From NCBI GenBank assembly GCA_023433585.1, contig JAEZCL010000255.1:1-23461 (forward strand): DNA of 23,461 nucleotides. The letters are read 5' to 3'. The notes beneath the pieces were generated by a model that ran no database searches, was not told the DNA's origin, and was given only the letters and a program-made list of their open reading frames with translations. The stretch's first letter is position 1, and each line of letters begins with the position of its first letter. This document shows positions 7,523 to 14,869 of the stretch, piece by piece. The translations under genes and the position numbers were made by a program. The stretch comes from Pseudomonadota bacterium. GTDB lineage: Bacteria > Pseudomonadota > Alphaproteobacteria > Caulobacterales > Caulobacteraceae.

Positions 7523-7818
7523 TGAGGCACCCCCTGGCTCTAGGCCCGGTCGCCGGAATGACGGCCGCGGCGTTTCCTGATCCCTTCGATCTCGATTCTT
7601 CGTGGAACCGGGATTCGTCAGTCAACGAGTAATCCAAGGGTTGAATTCCGACAACAAGCCGGAGCCGGTTTCTCCGCCGAAACCTGAGGCTGTGACGCGA
7701 AAGTGACAAAAATCATTACCTAGGGTCAATATCAGGCGGGATTCCTGGTGCATATGCTTGACGTAGGGGCGCCGACACGGGGGTTGCGCTCGGGCGCCAA
7801 GCCGAGCATCTGGCCCCC
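7523..7818. promoter_or_regulatory. Divergent control region, TonB receptor / selO
   Basis: A 296-base gene-free interval that is clearly more A+T-rich than its flanks, especially 7600-7760. It holds a direct repeat GTGAC at 7692-7696 and 7703-7707 (11 bases apart, one helical turn), three GANTC (CcrM-type) sites at 7594, 7612 and 7740, and TTGACG at 7758-7763 resembling the Caulobacter -35 on the selO side. Minus-strand TTGACC (7724-7729) could be a receptor -35. No convincing -10 was identified on either strand. Confidence 0.5.
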
Positions 7819-9234
7819 ATGCCCGTGACACCGCAGTATCGGCCGACGCCGCATTTCTTCGCGCTGGGAGACCAATTCGCCGACGCGGTGCAACCGGCGG
7901 CGTTTCCCGAGCACCGCCTGCGGCTTCGCAACGACAGGGCGGCGGCCGCAGTGGGGCTGGACGGGCTGACGGATGCGGAATGGATCGACGCCTTCGGGCG
8001 CTTCCGGCCGCTGCCGGGCCAGCCGGGACCCATCGCCATGCGCTATCACGGCCATCAATTCCGCACCTACAATCCCGATCTGGGCGACGGGCGCGGGTTC
8101 CTGGCGGCGCAGATGCTGGAGGTCGGGACCGACCGCCTTCTGGACCTGGGAACCAAGGGCTCGGGCCGGACGCCCTGGTCGCGCGGCGCCGACGGCCGCC
8201 TGACGCTGAAGGGCGGGGTGCGCGAGGTGCTGGCCGCCCAGATGCTGGAGGCGCTGGGCGTGCCCACCAGCCGTCCGTTCAGCCTGATCGAGACCGGCGA
8301 GCAGCTGGCCCGCCACGACGAACCCTCTCCGACCCGCGCGGCGGTGCTGGTGCGGCTGTCCCACAGCCATGTGCGTTTCGGCGCCTTCCAGCGCGCGGCC
8401 TATTTCGACCGCCTCGACCAGATCGAGACCCTGATCGAGCATGTGCGGGCGCATTATCACCCGCTGGTGGCCGAGGGGGACGCGGCCGGCTTGCTGGCCG
8501 CCGTGGTGGAAGCGTCGGCGCGACTGACCGCCCGCTGGATCGCGGCCGGGTTCGTGCACGGGGTGCTGAACACCGACAATCTGAACGTCACCGGCGAGAG
8601 CTTCGACTACGGCCCGTGGCGGTTCCTGCCGCACTATGAGCCGGGATTCACCGCCGCCTATTTCGACCAGTTCGGCCTCTACGCCTTCGCGCGCCAGCCC
8701 GAGGCGGTGTTCTGGAACCTGACCCAGCTTGCCGGAACCCTGCGCATGGTCGCGGACCCCGAGCCTCTGACCGACGCCCTGAACGGTTTCGGCCCGGCCT
8801 ACATCCGCCATCTGAGGGCCGCGTTCCTGATGCGGCTGGGGGTGAGGAGCCTGGGCGAGGCGGCGGACCAGCGGCTGACGGACGCGGCCCTGGCCCTGCT
8901 GCGCAAAGGGGGCGAAGCCCTGCGGTGGGAGCCGCTGTTCTTCGACTGGTTCGCGGGCTTCGCCTCGTCGGAACGGGCGCTGAGGGGGCCGAGGGCGAAA
9001 CTGTATCAGGGGGAGGCGTTCGACGCCTTCCGCTTCGCCCTGTTCGAGCATGAACCGGAGCGGCCCGAACGGCTGGAGCACCCGGCGTTCGCGGCGCCGG
9101 AACCAGAGGAGATGCTGATCGACGAAGTGGAGGCGATCTGGGCCGCCATCGCCGAGCGCGACGACTGGGACCCGTTCAACGCCAAGCTGGCGCGCATCGA
9201 GACGTGGCGCCGGGCGCTCGATTTCCCGGCCTGA
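7819..9234 (+). CDS. selO: Protein adenylyltransferase SelO (YdiU family)
   Basis: SelO proteins are pseudokinases that bind ATP upside down and transfer AMP to Ser, Thr or Tyr of target proteins, protecting against oxidative stress in E. coli. 471 residues, close to the 478 of E. coli YdiU. Landmarks: YHGHQFRTYNPDLGDGRGF (76-94), KGSGRTPWSR (113-122), LKGGVREVLAAQ (130-141), the catalytic-loop equivalent HGVLNTDNLNV (247-257) and the metal-binding FDYGPW (262-267). Some canonical positions differ (GHQFR where GHQFG is usual, PDLGDG for xQLGDG). The deduced protein contains no cysteine at all, so the Cys pair that controls E. coli SelO is missing. ATG 7819 is weakly served by a ribosome site. 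Followed by a strong hairpin. Confidence 0.93.
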   Translation: MPVTPQYRPTPHFFALGDQFADAVQPAAFPEHRLRLRNDRAAAAVGLDGLTDAEWIDAFGRFRPLPGQPGPIAMRYHGHQFRTYNPDLGDGRGFLAAQMLEVGTDRLLDLGTKGSGRTPWSRGADGRLTLKGGVREVLAAQMLEALGVPTSRPFSLIETGEQLARHDEPSPTRAAVLVRLSHSHVRFGAFQRAAYFDRLDQIETLIEHVRAHYHPLVAEGDAAGLLAAVVEASARLTARWIAAGFVHGVLNTDNLNVTGESFDYGPWRFLPHYEPGFTAAYFDQFGLYAFARQPEAVFWNLTQLAGTLRMVADPEPLTDALNGFGPAYIRHLRAAFLMRLGVRSLGEAADQRLTDAALALLRKGGEALRWEPLFFDWFAGFASSERALRGPRAKLYQGEAFDAFRFALFEHEPERPERLEHPAFAAPEPEEMLIDEVEAIWAAIAERDDWDPFNAKLARIETWRRALDFPA

Positions 9235-9240
9235 AACGAA

Positions 9241-9266
9241 GAAGGCCCGCCGTGGGGCGGGCCTTC
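9241..9266. terminator. Shared terminator between selO and the BI-1 gene
   Basis: Perfect 11-bp stem (9241-9251 gaaggcccgcc with 9256-9266 ggcgggccttc), loop gtgg. It sits between convergent genes, 6 bases after the selO stop and 23 after the BI-1 stop. The minus-strand tail TTCGTTTC is the more T-rich side. Probably bidirectional. Confidence 0.8.
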
Positions 9267-9289
9267 CGGTCGTCGATCGAGCGTTTCGC

Positions 9290-10036
9290 CTATTCGCGGC
9301 CGCCCATGAAGGCGAGCAGGAACTGGAACAGGTTGATGAAGTTGATGAACAGCGCCAGCGCTCCGAAGCCGGTGGCCACGCCCATGGCCGTCCGGTCACC
9401 GCCCAGAGCGTAGTAGGTCATCTTCAGCCGCTGGGTGTCGTAGGCGATCAGGCCCGAGAAGATCAGCACGCCCAGCGCATTGACGACCCAGTAGATCATC
9501 GGGTTCTGCAGGAACATGTTGACCACCGAGGCGATAATCAGGCCGATCACGCCCATGATGAGGAAACTGCCCCATCCGGAGATGTCCTTCCTGGTGGTGT
9601 AGCCCCACAGGCTGAGCGCGCCGAAGGCCGCCGCCGTGACGAAGAAGGTCGAGGCGATGGAGGCGTCGGTGTAGATGTGGAACAGTACGCCCAGGCCCGC
9701 GCCGATGGTCGCCACCACGGCCCAGTAGAGCAGGTTCACCATGCGCGGGCTGGGGTTCTTCATGAAGAACATGGCGCCGAACAGCATCACCAGGGGCGAG
9801 AACTGCACGATCATGCCCAGCGGCGTCAGGCCCAGGCGGCCCTCGGCGCTCACGCCGAACAGATACTGGCCGACCGCCTCCACATTGCCGGTGACATAGG
9901 CCAGGGCGCCGGCCACGATCAGGCCCAGGGCCAGCTTATTGTAGACGCCCAGCATGAAGGCGCGCAGCCCGGCGTCGATCGCCATGTCCGCGCGCGCCGG
10001 CGCCTGGGCGGCATAGCCTCGGTTGAAGTCGTTCAT
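9290..10036 (-). CDS. Bax inhibitor-1/YccA family membrane protein
   Basis: Inner-membrane protein of the BI-1 (TMBIM) family; bacterial members include YccA, which modulates FtsH proteolysis, and BsYetJ, a pH-sensitive calcium leak channel. Which role applies here is unknown. 248 residues with about seven hydrophobic helices, a polar N-terminus (MNDFNRGYAAQAPARADMAI) and the family signature near the C-terminus (SGLIAYDTQRLKMTYYALGG, then FGALALFINFINLFQFLL). Start ATG 10036 is preceded by GAGAGAG, a usable purine-rich ribosome site. Transcribed alone: divergent from thpR, convergent with selO. Confidence 0.93.
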   Translation of the reverse strand: MNDFNRGYAAQAPARADMAIDAGLRAFMLGVYNKLALGLIVAGALAYVTGNVEAVGQYLFGVSAEGRLGLTPLGMIVQFSPLVMLFGAMFFMKNPSPRMVNLLYWAVVATIGAGLGVLFHIYTDASIASTFFVTAAAFGALSLWGYTTRKDISGWGSFLIMGVIGLIIASVVNMFLQNPMIYWVVNALGVLIFSGLIAYDTQRLKMTYYALGGDRTAMGVATGFGALALFINFINLFQFLLAFMGGRE

Positions 10037-10087
10037 GCGCTCTCTCTATCGTCCTGCGGCCGAGCTTCAGGCCCGGCCTTCCCGCCG

Positions 10088-10116
10088 AATATCGGAATCA
10101 ATGCCCGCTCATGCAA
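10088..10116 (-). promoter_or_regulatory. Candidate promoter of the BI-1 gene
   Basis: On the minus strand, TTGCAT (10116-10111), a 17-base spacer, then GATATT (10093-10088). Matches to TTGACA/TATAAT are 3 and 4 of 6. A GANTC site (10095-10099) lies in the spacer. Predicted leader is about 45 bases. Confidence 0.3.
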
Positions 10117-10163
10117 GCGAAACCGGGCTATCGGGCGCTGTGCCGCGGCGGTAGTGATGACAC

Positions 10164-10697
10164 ATGATCCGTCTGTTTACGGCCGTGGCCGTTCCCTTCG
10201 ACATCGCCGAGGCCCTGGCGCGGCGTCAGCGCGGCCTGCCCGGCGCCCGCTGGCGGCCGGCCGAGGCCCTGCACGTCACCCTGGCCTTCTATGGCCCGGT
10301 GGAAGAGCCGCGCGCCGATGACCTGGCCGCCGAACTGACCCGGGCGCGAGTGGATCCGTTCGAACTGCGCCTATCCGGCGTCGGGGCCTTCGGCGACGAT
10401 CATCGCAGCCGTGCGCTGTGGGCGGGCGTGGCGGCGTCCGAGCCCTTGGGCGTTCTCGCCGGGCGCTGCCGCGCGGCGGGGCGGCGGGCCGGGATCGTCA
10501 TGGAGGCGCGCGACTATCGTCCCCATGTCACCCTGGCCTATCTCAGGGGCGCCGAGCCCGACCGCATCGGCGCCTGGATGGCGGGGCACAACCTTCTGGA
10601 ATCGCCATCTTTTCGGGTGGACCGATTCGGCCTCTACTCCAGCGTTCTGACCGACGAGGGATCCCATTACCAGCTGGAGCAGGAGTATCCCCTTTGA
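10164..10697 (+). CDS. thpR: RNA 2',3'-cyclic phosphodiesterase ThpR (2H family)
   Basis: Member of the 2H phosphoesterase superfamily (LigT/ThpR): opens 2',3'-cyclic phosphate ends of RNA to the 2'-phosphate; the same fold can also ligate tRNA halves in vitro. 177 residues. The two catalytic HxT motifs are both intact: HVTLAF at residues 37-42 and HVTLAY at 121-126, with the usual opening MIRLFTAVAVP and the C-terminal FGLYSSVL...YQLEQEYPL. ATG 10164 is the natural start. Its stop overlaps the following acetyltransferase start by four bases (TTGA), making a two-gene operon. Confidence 0.93.
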   Translation: MIRLFTAVAVPFDIAEALARRQRGLPGARWRPAEALHVTLAFYGPVEEPRADDLAAELTRARVDPFELRLSGVGAFGDDHRSRALWAGVAASEPLGVLAGRCRAAGRRAGIVMEARDYRPHVTLAYLRGAEPDRIGAWMAGHNLLESPSFRVDRFGLYSSVLTDEGSHYQLEQEYPL

Positions 10698-11248
10698 GCG
10701 AATTGAGGATCGAAACCGAACGGCTGATCCTGCGCCCCATCGCTCTGGAGGACTTTCCCCGCTGGGCCGAATTCATGGCGGACGAGGAGAGCGCGCGGTT
10801 CCTGGGCGGGCTGCAGAAGCCCGCCGCCGCCTGGCGCGGCTTCATGGCCATGGCCGGGGCCTGGTCCCTGACCGGCGTGGCCATGTTCTCGGTGATCGAG
10901 AAATCCAGCGGCCTGTGGGTCGGGCGGCTGGGCCCGTGGACCCCCCACGACTGGCCGGGCACGGAGGTGGGCTGGGGCCTGCACCGCGACGCCTGGGGCA
11001 AGGGCTATGCGGTGGAAGGCGCGGCGGCGGCCATCGACTACGCCTTCGACCGGCTGGGCTGGGACGACGTGATCCACTGCATCGACCCGGACAACCGCCC
11101 TTCACAGAAGGTGGCCGAGCGGCTGGGCTCGACCAATCGCGGGCCGGGCCGGATGCCGGCCCCGTTCGAAGACCACCGGATCGACATCTGGGGCCAGACG
11201 AAGGCGGAGTGGCGGGCGCGCCGTCAGGTTTCGGTCGATGCGGGCTGA
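10694..11248 (+). CDS. GNAT family N-acetyltransferase (RimJ/RimL-like)
   Basis: Acetyl-CoA-dependent acetyltransferase; substrate unknown (RimJ/RimL-type members modify protein N-termini, others small molecules). 184 residues: N-terminal IETERLILRPIALEDFPRWAEF (6-27), the acetyl-CoA binding motif A around 91-112 (EVGWGLHRDAWGKGYAVEGA), and the motif B helix at 133-145 (DNRPSQKVAERLG). I chose TTG 10694 because an AGGAG ribosome site (10681-10685) is spaced 8 bases from it and it overlaps the thpR stop by 4 bases. Reading further upstream in this frame would only be a shadow of thpR. Converges on the TPR gene with 5 bases between stops. Confidence 0.9.
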   Translation: MSELRIETERLILRPIALEDFPRWAEFMADEESARFLGGLQKPAAAWRGFMAMAGAWSLTGVAMFSVIEKSSGLWVGRLGPWTPHDWPGTEVGWGLHRDAWGKGYAVEGAAAAIDYAFDRLGWDDVIHCIDPDNRPSQKVAERLGSTNRGPGRMPAPFEDHRIDIWGQTKAEWRARRQVSVDAG

Positions 11249-11253
11249 AGGGA

Positions 11254-14082
11254 TCAGGCCGCGTCGGCGCGGTCTCGGAAATGGTCCTTCATGGCGCTGA
11301 CCCAGCCGGTGAAGGTGTCCGTGCGCGCCGCCAGCCCCGCGAAATCGGCGGCGGAGGCGGCCGGGCCGGAGCCCGCCAGGGCGATGCGGAGGGCTTCGGG
11401 CGCGCGGGCTCGGTCGACGAAACCCGTGTAGCGGTCCGACAGCTGAGCCAGGGGTGCGCCGCGCCGGGCCAGGCTGTAGCCGACGCCGGCCCGGATCAGC
11501 CAGGTCTCCTCGGCGGCCGTCAGGGGCGTGGCGGCCTCGCGCCAGCGTTCGCCCAGCAGACTTTCGTACAGGGCCGCCGCCTCGCCGTACTCCAGCCGCC
11601 GCCAGTGCAGGTCGGCGCGCACCTGCCGGGCGCCCGGATTCTGGTCTCTCCCCAGGATCTCCAGGGCGTGGTCATAGCGGCCCAGCTCCATCAGGGCCCG
11701 GGCTTCCACCGTGCGCCGTTCGGCGTTCAGGGCGGCGGGAAGCAGGGTGGTGCGGGTGGCCCACAAGGCGCGCAGGGCCTCTTCCGGCTGGCGGTTCATC
11801 AGGTAGACGGCGGCCAGGTCGGCGGCCACCTGGGCCTGGGCCACCCCGTCCAGGCGGTTCTCCACCTGATGCTGGAGCAGTTCGGCGGCGGAACTGAGGA
11901 GGTCCACGTCGATCAGGCGGCGCGCCAGGCGGCGCACCATGTCGTCGCCGTCCGCCCCCACCGGCGTCAGTTCGCGGAAATCATAGAACAGGGCCAGGGC
12001 CTGGACCGGCTGCAGGCCGTCGGCGGCGCCGTCAAGAAACAGGCTGCGGAACGCCTCGGCCAGGTCCTGCTGAAGCTCGGCGGCCTGGGGCAGGCTGGTG
12101 AAACGCGAGCCCGCGCCGCGCAGGGCGTCCAGCGCCTCCCGGTAGCGGCCCTGCGACAGGTAGAGGCCGCCCAGGGTGCGGATCACCTCCAGCTCCGTGG
12201 CGTCGCCCCGCCAGCGCCACCGCAGGGGCTCCAGTTCAGCCGCCGCCTGAATGGGCGTGAGGGCGCCCGAGGCTGTCTGGAGCCGGATCATCCCCAGCCG
12301 CGCGGGGGTGGCGAGGCCGTCCAGCGGCGCGCGGGCCACGGCGCCATAGACGGCCAGGGCGCGGTCGGACTGGCCCTCCAGCTCGAACAGCCGCGCCTGG
12401 ACCAGGCGGGCGGCCAGCTGGTCCGTCGCGGCGGCGTTCTGGCTGAACACATAGGCCAGCAGCGACCGGGCGGCGGGCAGGTCGCCGGTCTCGATCGCCG
12501 CCCGAGCGTGGGCGGTCCCGAAACGGGCGCGCCAGGCCGGCGGGAACTGGTCGATGGCGCGCGCGCCCTGGGCGAACGCTCGGCGGGCCGTGGCCCAGTC
12601 CGACTGCGCGGCGGCGATGTAGCCGCGCCATACGGCGGCGGACGGATCGTTGGCCAGGGCCGAGCCGGCGAAGTCGCTGAGCGCCTCGTTGTGGCGGCCG
12701 ATGGCGGCGCGGGCGGCCCCGCGCAGGCCGCGCACCTCGGGTTCGGCGGCCAGGGCCGGCGTCTCGGCGACCAGGGCGTTCAGGGCGCCGATGGCTTCAT
12801 GGTTCAGGCCTGATCCGATCAGGAACCGCGCCAGGGCCAGGCGCGCCTCCACCGGTGCGCGGGGCTGGCCCTCGGCTTCGGCGGTTTCGCGGGCGGCCTC
12901 GGTCTGAAGCTGTCGACGGCGGGTGGGGAAATCGGCCTGGCCGGTGTCGGCCCAGTCGGCCAGAATCAGAGCGGGATAGGCCGCGCGCCGAGGGGCGCCG
13001 CGCACGGCGGCGGCCCGCTCGAGCGCGTCGGTGGGCGGCGACAGGGTCAGGCCCGCCGGGCGCGTCACCCGCACCAGGTCGCCGCGCGTGATGATGCGCA
13101 GATCGTCGGCCGCCGCCTCGATCCCCAGGCCGTGAGCCGTGGGCAGAAGCGTCAGGTCCACCATGCGCCGGCGCGCGCCCACGCCCTTGACCGGCCCCAG
13201 GGCGGTGACGGCGGCGAAGCGGTCGCCGGCCAGCGGATCGGTCAGCCAGATCGCCCGCCCGGCCCCGGCCAGTTCGGCGACCAGGGCGGTCGGGCCCTCA
13301 TCCGCCTCGCGCGTCAGATGCACGCCGGAGCGGCCGCCCGGGGCCCCGCCAACCGAGACGGTCCAGGCGGCGCCCTGACTGTCGGCGCTGACGGCCAGGT
13401 TCTCGGGCGCGGCGATGCGCACGGCCACATAGTCCGGTCCCGCCGCCCAGCGCACGCCCGACGCCGGACCGAGGCTGCCGACGGCCTGGTCCAGGTCCAG
13501 CCGCGCGGCCGTGTCGAACACGATCCATACGGCCACGCCACGCCGGAACACCGCCGCTCCGACCGGGGCGGCCCAGTCGAAGCGCATCCGCAGCTGGGAG
13601 GTCGTGGCGTCCACGGCGACCGGCACCACGCCCGAGGCCGGCACGGCCGACGACGGCGCCGCCGCCGGCCCCTGGCCCGGGGCATAGAGATTGACGAAGA
13701 CGGCGCCGTCGGCGCGGCCGGTCACGGCCTGGGCGCCCTCGATCAGATGAATGACCACCTCGGTCGCGCCCTGCACCGCGCGGGTTTCGACGCTCTCGAC
13801 GCCGGGCGGCGGATCAACCCTGAGGCGGGCGATGTCCGGCGCGGCGGTGGAGCCCACCCGCACGATCACCTGGCGTCCTTCGCGGCGGATGCGCGCGCGC
13901 GATCCCACCACGCCGGAGAACTCCACGCGGGTGAAGGCCGCTGCGGCGCCGACCCGCACGGCGACGGGCTGGGTTGAAGCGCTCTGGGCGGTCGGGGCGG
14001 TGGGGGCGAGCGCCATCGTCCCCGCGGCGGTCAGGGCCGCGGTGGTCTTGAGAATGCCTTTGCGCACAGCCTTGCCCGACAT
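11254..14082 (-). CDS. Exported tetratricopeptide-repeat protein, function unknown
   Basis: Large 942-residue protein I cannot name. A secretory signal is likely at 1-33 (basic MSGKAVRKGILK, then alanine-rich, ending PTAQS|A), so it acts in the periplasm or envelope. Residues 38-130 are beta-rich (VAVRVGAAAAFTRVEF, VIVRVGS, EVVIHLIEG), resembling an AMIN-like envelope-binding module. A second beta-rich segment follows (about 155-345, MRFDWAAPVGAAVFRRGVAV, YVAVRIAAPENLAV). From about 370 to 830 it is helical with degenerate TPR-type helix pairs (EARLALARFLIGSGLNHEAI, LRGAARAAIGRHNEALSDFA, LAVYGAVARAP, GGLYLSQGRYREALDAL). The start ATG 14082 has no visible ribosome site and abuts a hairpin. It is last in a co-oriented series after a 70-residue protein (64-base gap). 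Confidence 0.85.
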   Translation of the reverse strand: MSGKAVRKGILKTTAALTAAGTMALAPTAPTAQSASTQPVAVRVGAAAAFTRVEFSGVVGSRARIRREGRQVIVRVGSTAAPDIARLRVDPPPGVESVETRAVQGATEVVIHLIEGAQAVTGRADGAVFVNLYAPGQGPAAAPSSAVPASGVVPVAVDATTSQLRMRFDWAAPVGAAVFRRGVAVWIVFDTAARLDLDQAVGSLGPASGVRWAAGPDYVAVRIAAPENLAVSADSQGAAWTVSVGGAPGGRSGVHLTREADEGPTALVAELAGAGRAIWLTDPLAGDRFAAVTALGPVKGVGARRRMVDLTLLPTAHGLGIEAAADDLRIITRGDLVRVTRPAGLTLSPPTDALERAAAVRGAPRRAAYPALILADWADTGQADFPTRRRQLQTEAARETAEAEGQPRAPVEARLALARFLIGSGLNHEAIGALNALVAETPALAAEPEVRGLRGAARAAIGRHNEALSDFAGSALANDPSAAVWRGYIAAAQSDWATARRAFAQGARAIDQFPPAWRARFGTAHARAAIETGDLPAARSLLAYVFSQNAAATDQLAARLVQARLFELEGQSDRALAVYGAVARAPLDGLATPARLGMIRLQTASGALTPIQAAAELEPLRWRWRGDATELEVIRTLGGLYLSQGRYREALDALRGAGSRFTSLPQAAELQQDLAEAFRSLFLDGAADGLQPVQALALFYDFRELTPVGADGDDMVRRLARRLIDVDLLSSAAELLQHQVENRLDGVAQAQVAADLAAVYLMNRQPEEALRALWATRTTLLPAALNAERRTVEARALMELGRYDHALEILGRDQNPGARQVRADLHWRRLEYGEAAALYESLLGERWREAATPLTAAEETWLIRAGVGYSLARRGAPLAQLSDRYTGFVDRARAPEALRIALAGSGPAASAADFAGLAARTDTFTGWVSAMKDHFRDRADAA

Positions 14083-14122
14083 CGCGCCGAGCTTGGCGCG
14101 AAGCCCTTTAATCGCGGTTAAC
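14081..14122 (-). promoter_or_regulatory. Start-site hairpin and TTAA pair upstream of the TPR gene
   Basis: A 7-bp stem (14082-14088 tcgcgcc with 14095-14101 ggcgcga, loop gagctt) includes the first base of the start codon. Just upstream lie TTAA (14118-14121) and TTAA (14108-14111), separated by 6 bases, similar to a CtrA site but one base short of the N7 spacing. A promoter or translational control site is possible but unproven. Confidence 0.3.
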
Positions 14123-14146
14123 GGTTGATGACCGGGCGAACCCGGA

Positions 14147-14359
14147 TCAGGCCTTGGTCTCGGGCGTCAGGTCGGGCCAGTCGGCCATGGTGCCGGTGCT
14201 CTTGGGCGGGTTCTCCGAACCGGTGAAGGCCCCCTGGAAGCGGGCTCCGGGCTTCAGAAAGATGATGACGTCCTCGAACTCATACACCGCCACGCGGGCC
14301 GAGGTGTTGGACAGCCGCACGGCCATGGTGGAGATCGGGGTTTCAAGGTCATCGGCCAT
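14147..14359 (-). CDS. Small protein of unknown function (70 residues)
   Basis: I do not recognise this family. It begins MADDLETPISTMAVRLSNTS, continues with an alternating hydrophobic core (ARVAVYEFEDVIIFLKPG, residues 21-38), and ends in a polar, proline-rich tail (SENPPKSTGTMADWPDLTPE). No signal peptide or transmembrane helix; likely a small cytosolic beta-rich protein. Reality is supported by an AGGA ribosome site about nine bases before ATG 14359, by filling the 33-base to 64-base spaced interval between co-oriented neighbours, and by ordinary amino-acid composition. Probably co-transcribed with the SRPBCC gene upstream. Confidence 0.7.
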   Translation of the reverse strand: MADDLETPISTMAVRLSNTSARVAVYEFEDVIIFLKPGARFQGAFTGSENPPKSTGTMADWPDLTPETKA

Positions 14360-14392
14360 GATGTCGTCCTGGGTTCGGGAAAGGGAAGGGGA

Positions 14393-14830
14393 TCAGGCGC
14401 TGTGGGCCAGGGCCTGTTCGCGCAGCGCCTCGTTCATGGCCTGGCAGGCCAGGCGCAGGGGGCGGCGGTGCTTCATGAAATAGCTCTCGCCGCGCATGCC
14501 GCCGTAGATCTCCCCCACGGTGACGATGCAGCTGCCGCGTTCGATCTCGTCAATCACCACATAGCGGGTCGAGGTGAATTGCCAGCCGCGTTTCTCCGAC
14601 CAGACCAGCTTGGCGTAGGGGGTCCAGTCGCCCAGCCGCGCCTGAACCCGGCGCTCGCCCAGGCTCTCGATCTGTTCGGTCATGGTCAGGGGCGCGCCGA
14701 AGCCCAGCGCGCCCGACGCTTCAGTGAAGACGGGATTCCACGCAGACCAGCGCTCAAAGGCGGTCAGCACCTGCCAGATGGCGTCGGAGGTGGCGGGAAC
14801 GCCCGTCTTGTTCTCGACACGAAAGTCCAT
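14393..14830 (-). CDS. SRPBCC domain protein (polyketide cyclase/START-like)
   Basis: 145-residue single-domain protein of the SRPBCC fold, which forms a deep hydrophobic pocket for lipids or aromatic ligands; the ligand here is unknown. Visible features: the N-terminal helix-strand VPATSDAIWQVLTAFERWSA followed by WNPVF (a frequent SRPBCC pattern, residues 12-36), a central strand set (PLTMTEQIESLGERRVQARL), TRYVVIDEIERGSCIVTVGE, and the long C-terminal helix LACQAMNEALREQALAHS that closes the pocket. No signal peptide. It lies 39 bases after the MFS gene and 33 before the 70-residue gene, so an operon is likely. Start ATG 14830 lacks a strong ribosome site. Confidence 0.8.
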   Translation of the reverse strand: MDFRVENKTGVPATSDAIWQVLTAFERWSAWNPVFTEASGALGFGAPLTMTEQIESLGERRVQARLGDWTPYAKLVWSEKRGWQFTSTRYVVIDEIERGSCIVTVGEIYGGMRGESYFMKHRRPLRLACQAMNEALREQALAHSA

Positions 14831-14869
14831 GGGCGGGCTTTTACAGCATCATGCGGCGGGAGGAAGGCG

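Noticed and set aside
5597..7525. 642-codon open frame antisense to the TonB-dependent receptor
   Set aside because: Composition (Arg, Gly, Val, His rich) is typical of a shadow frame; the minus strand encodes a complete receptor with signal peptide and terminator.
10915..12813. 632-codon open frame running through the GNAT gene into the TPR gene
   Set aside because: It crosses two well-supported genes in other frames and has no start signal.
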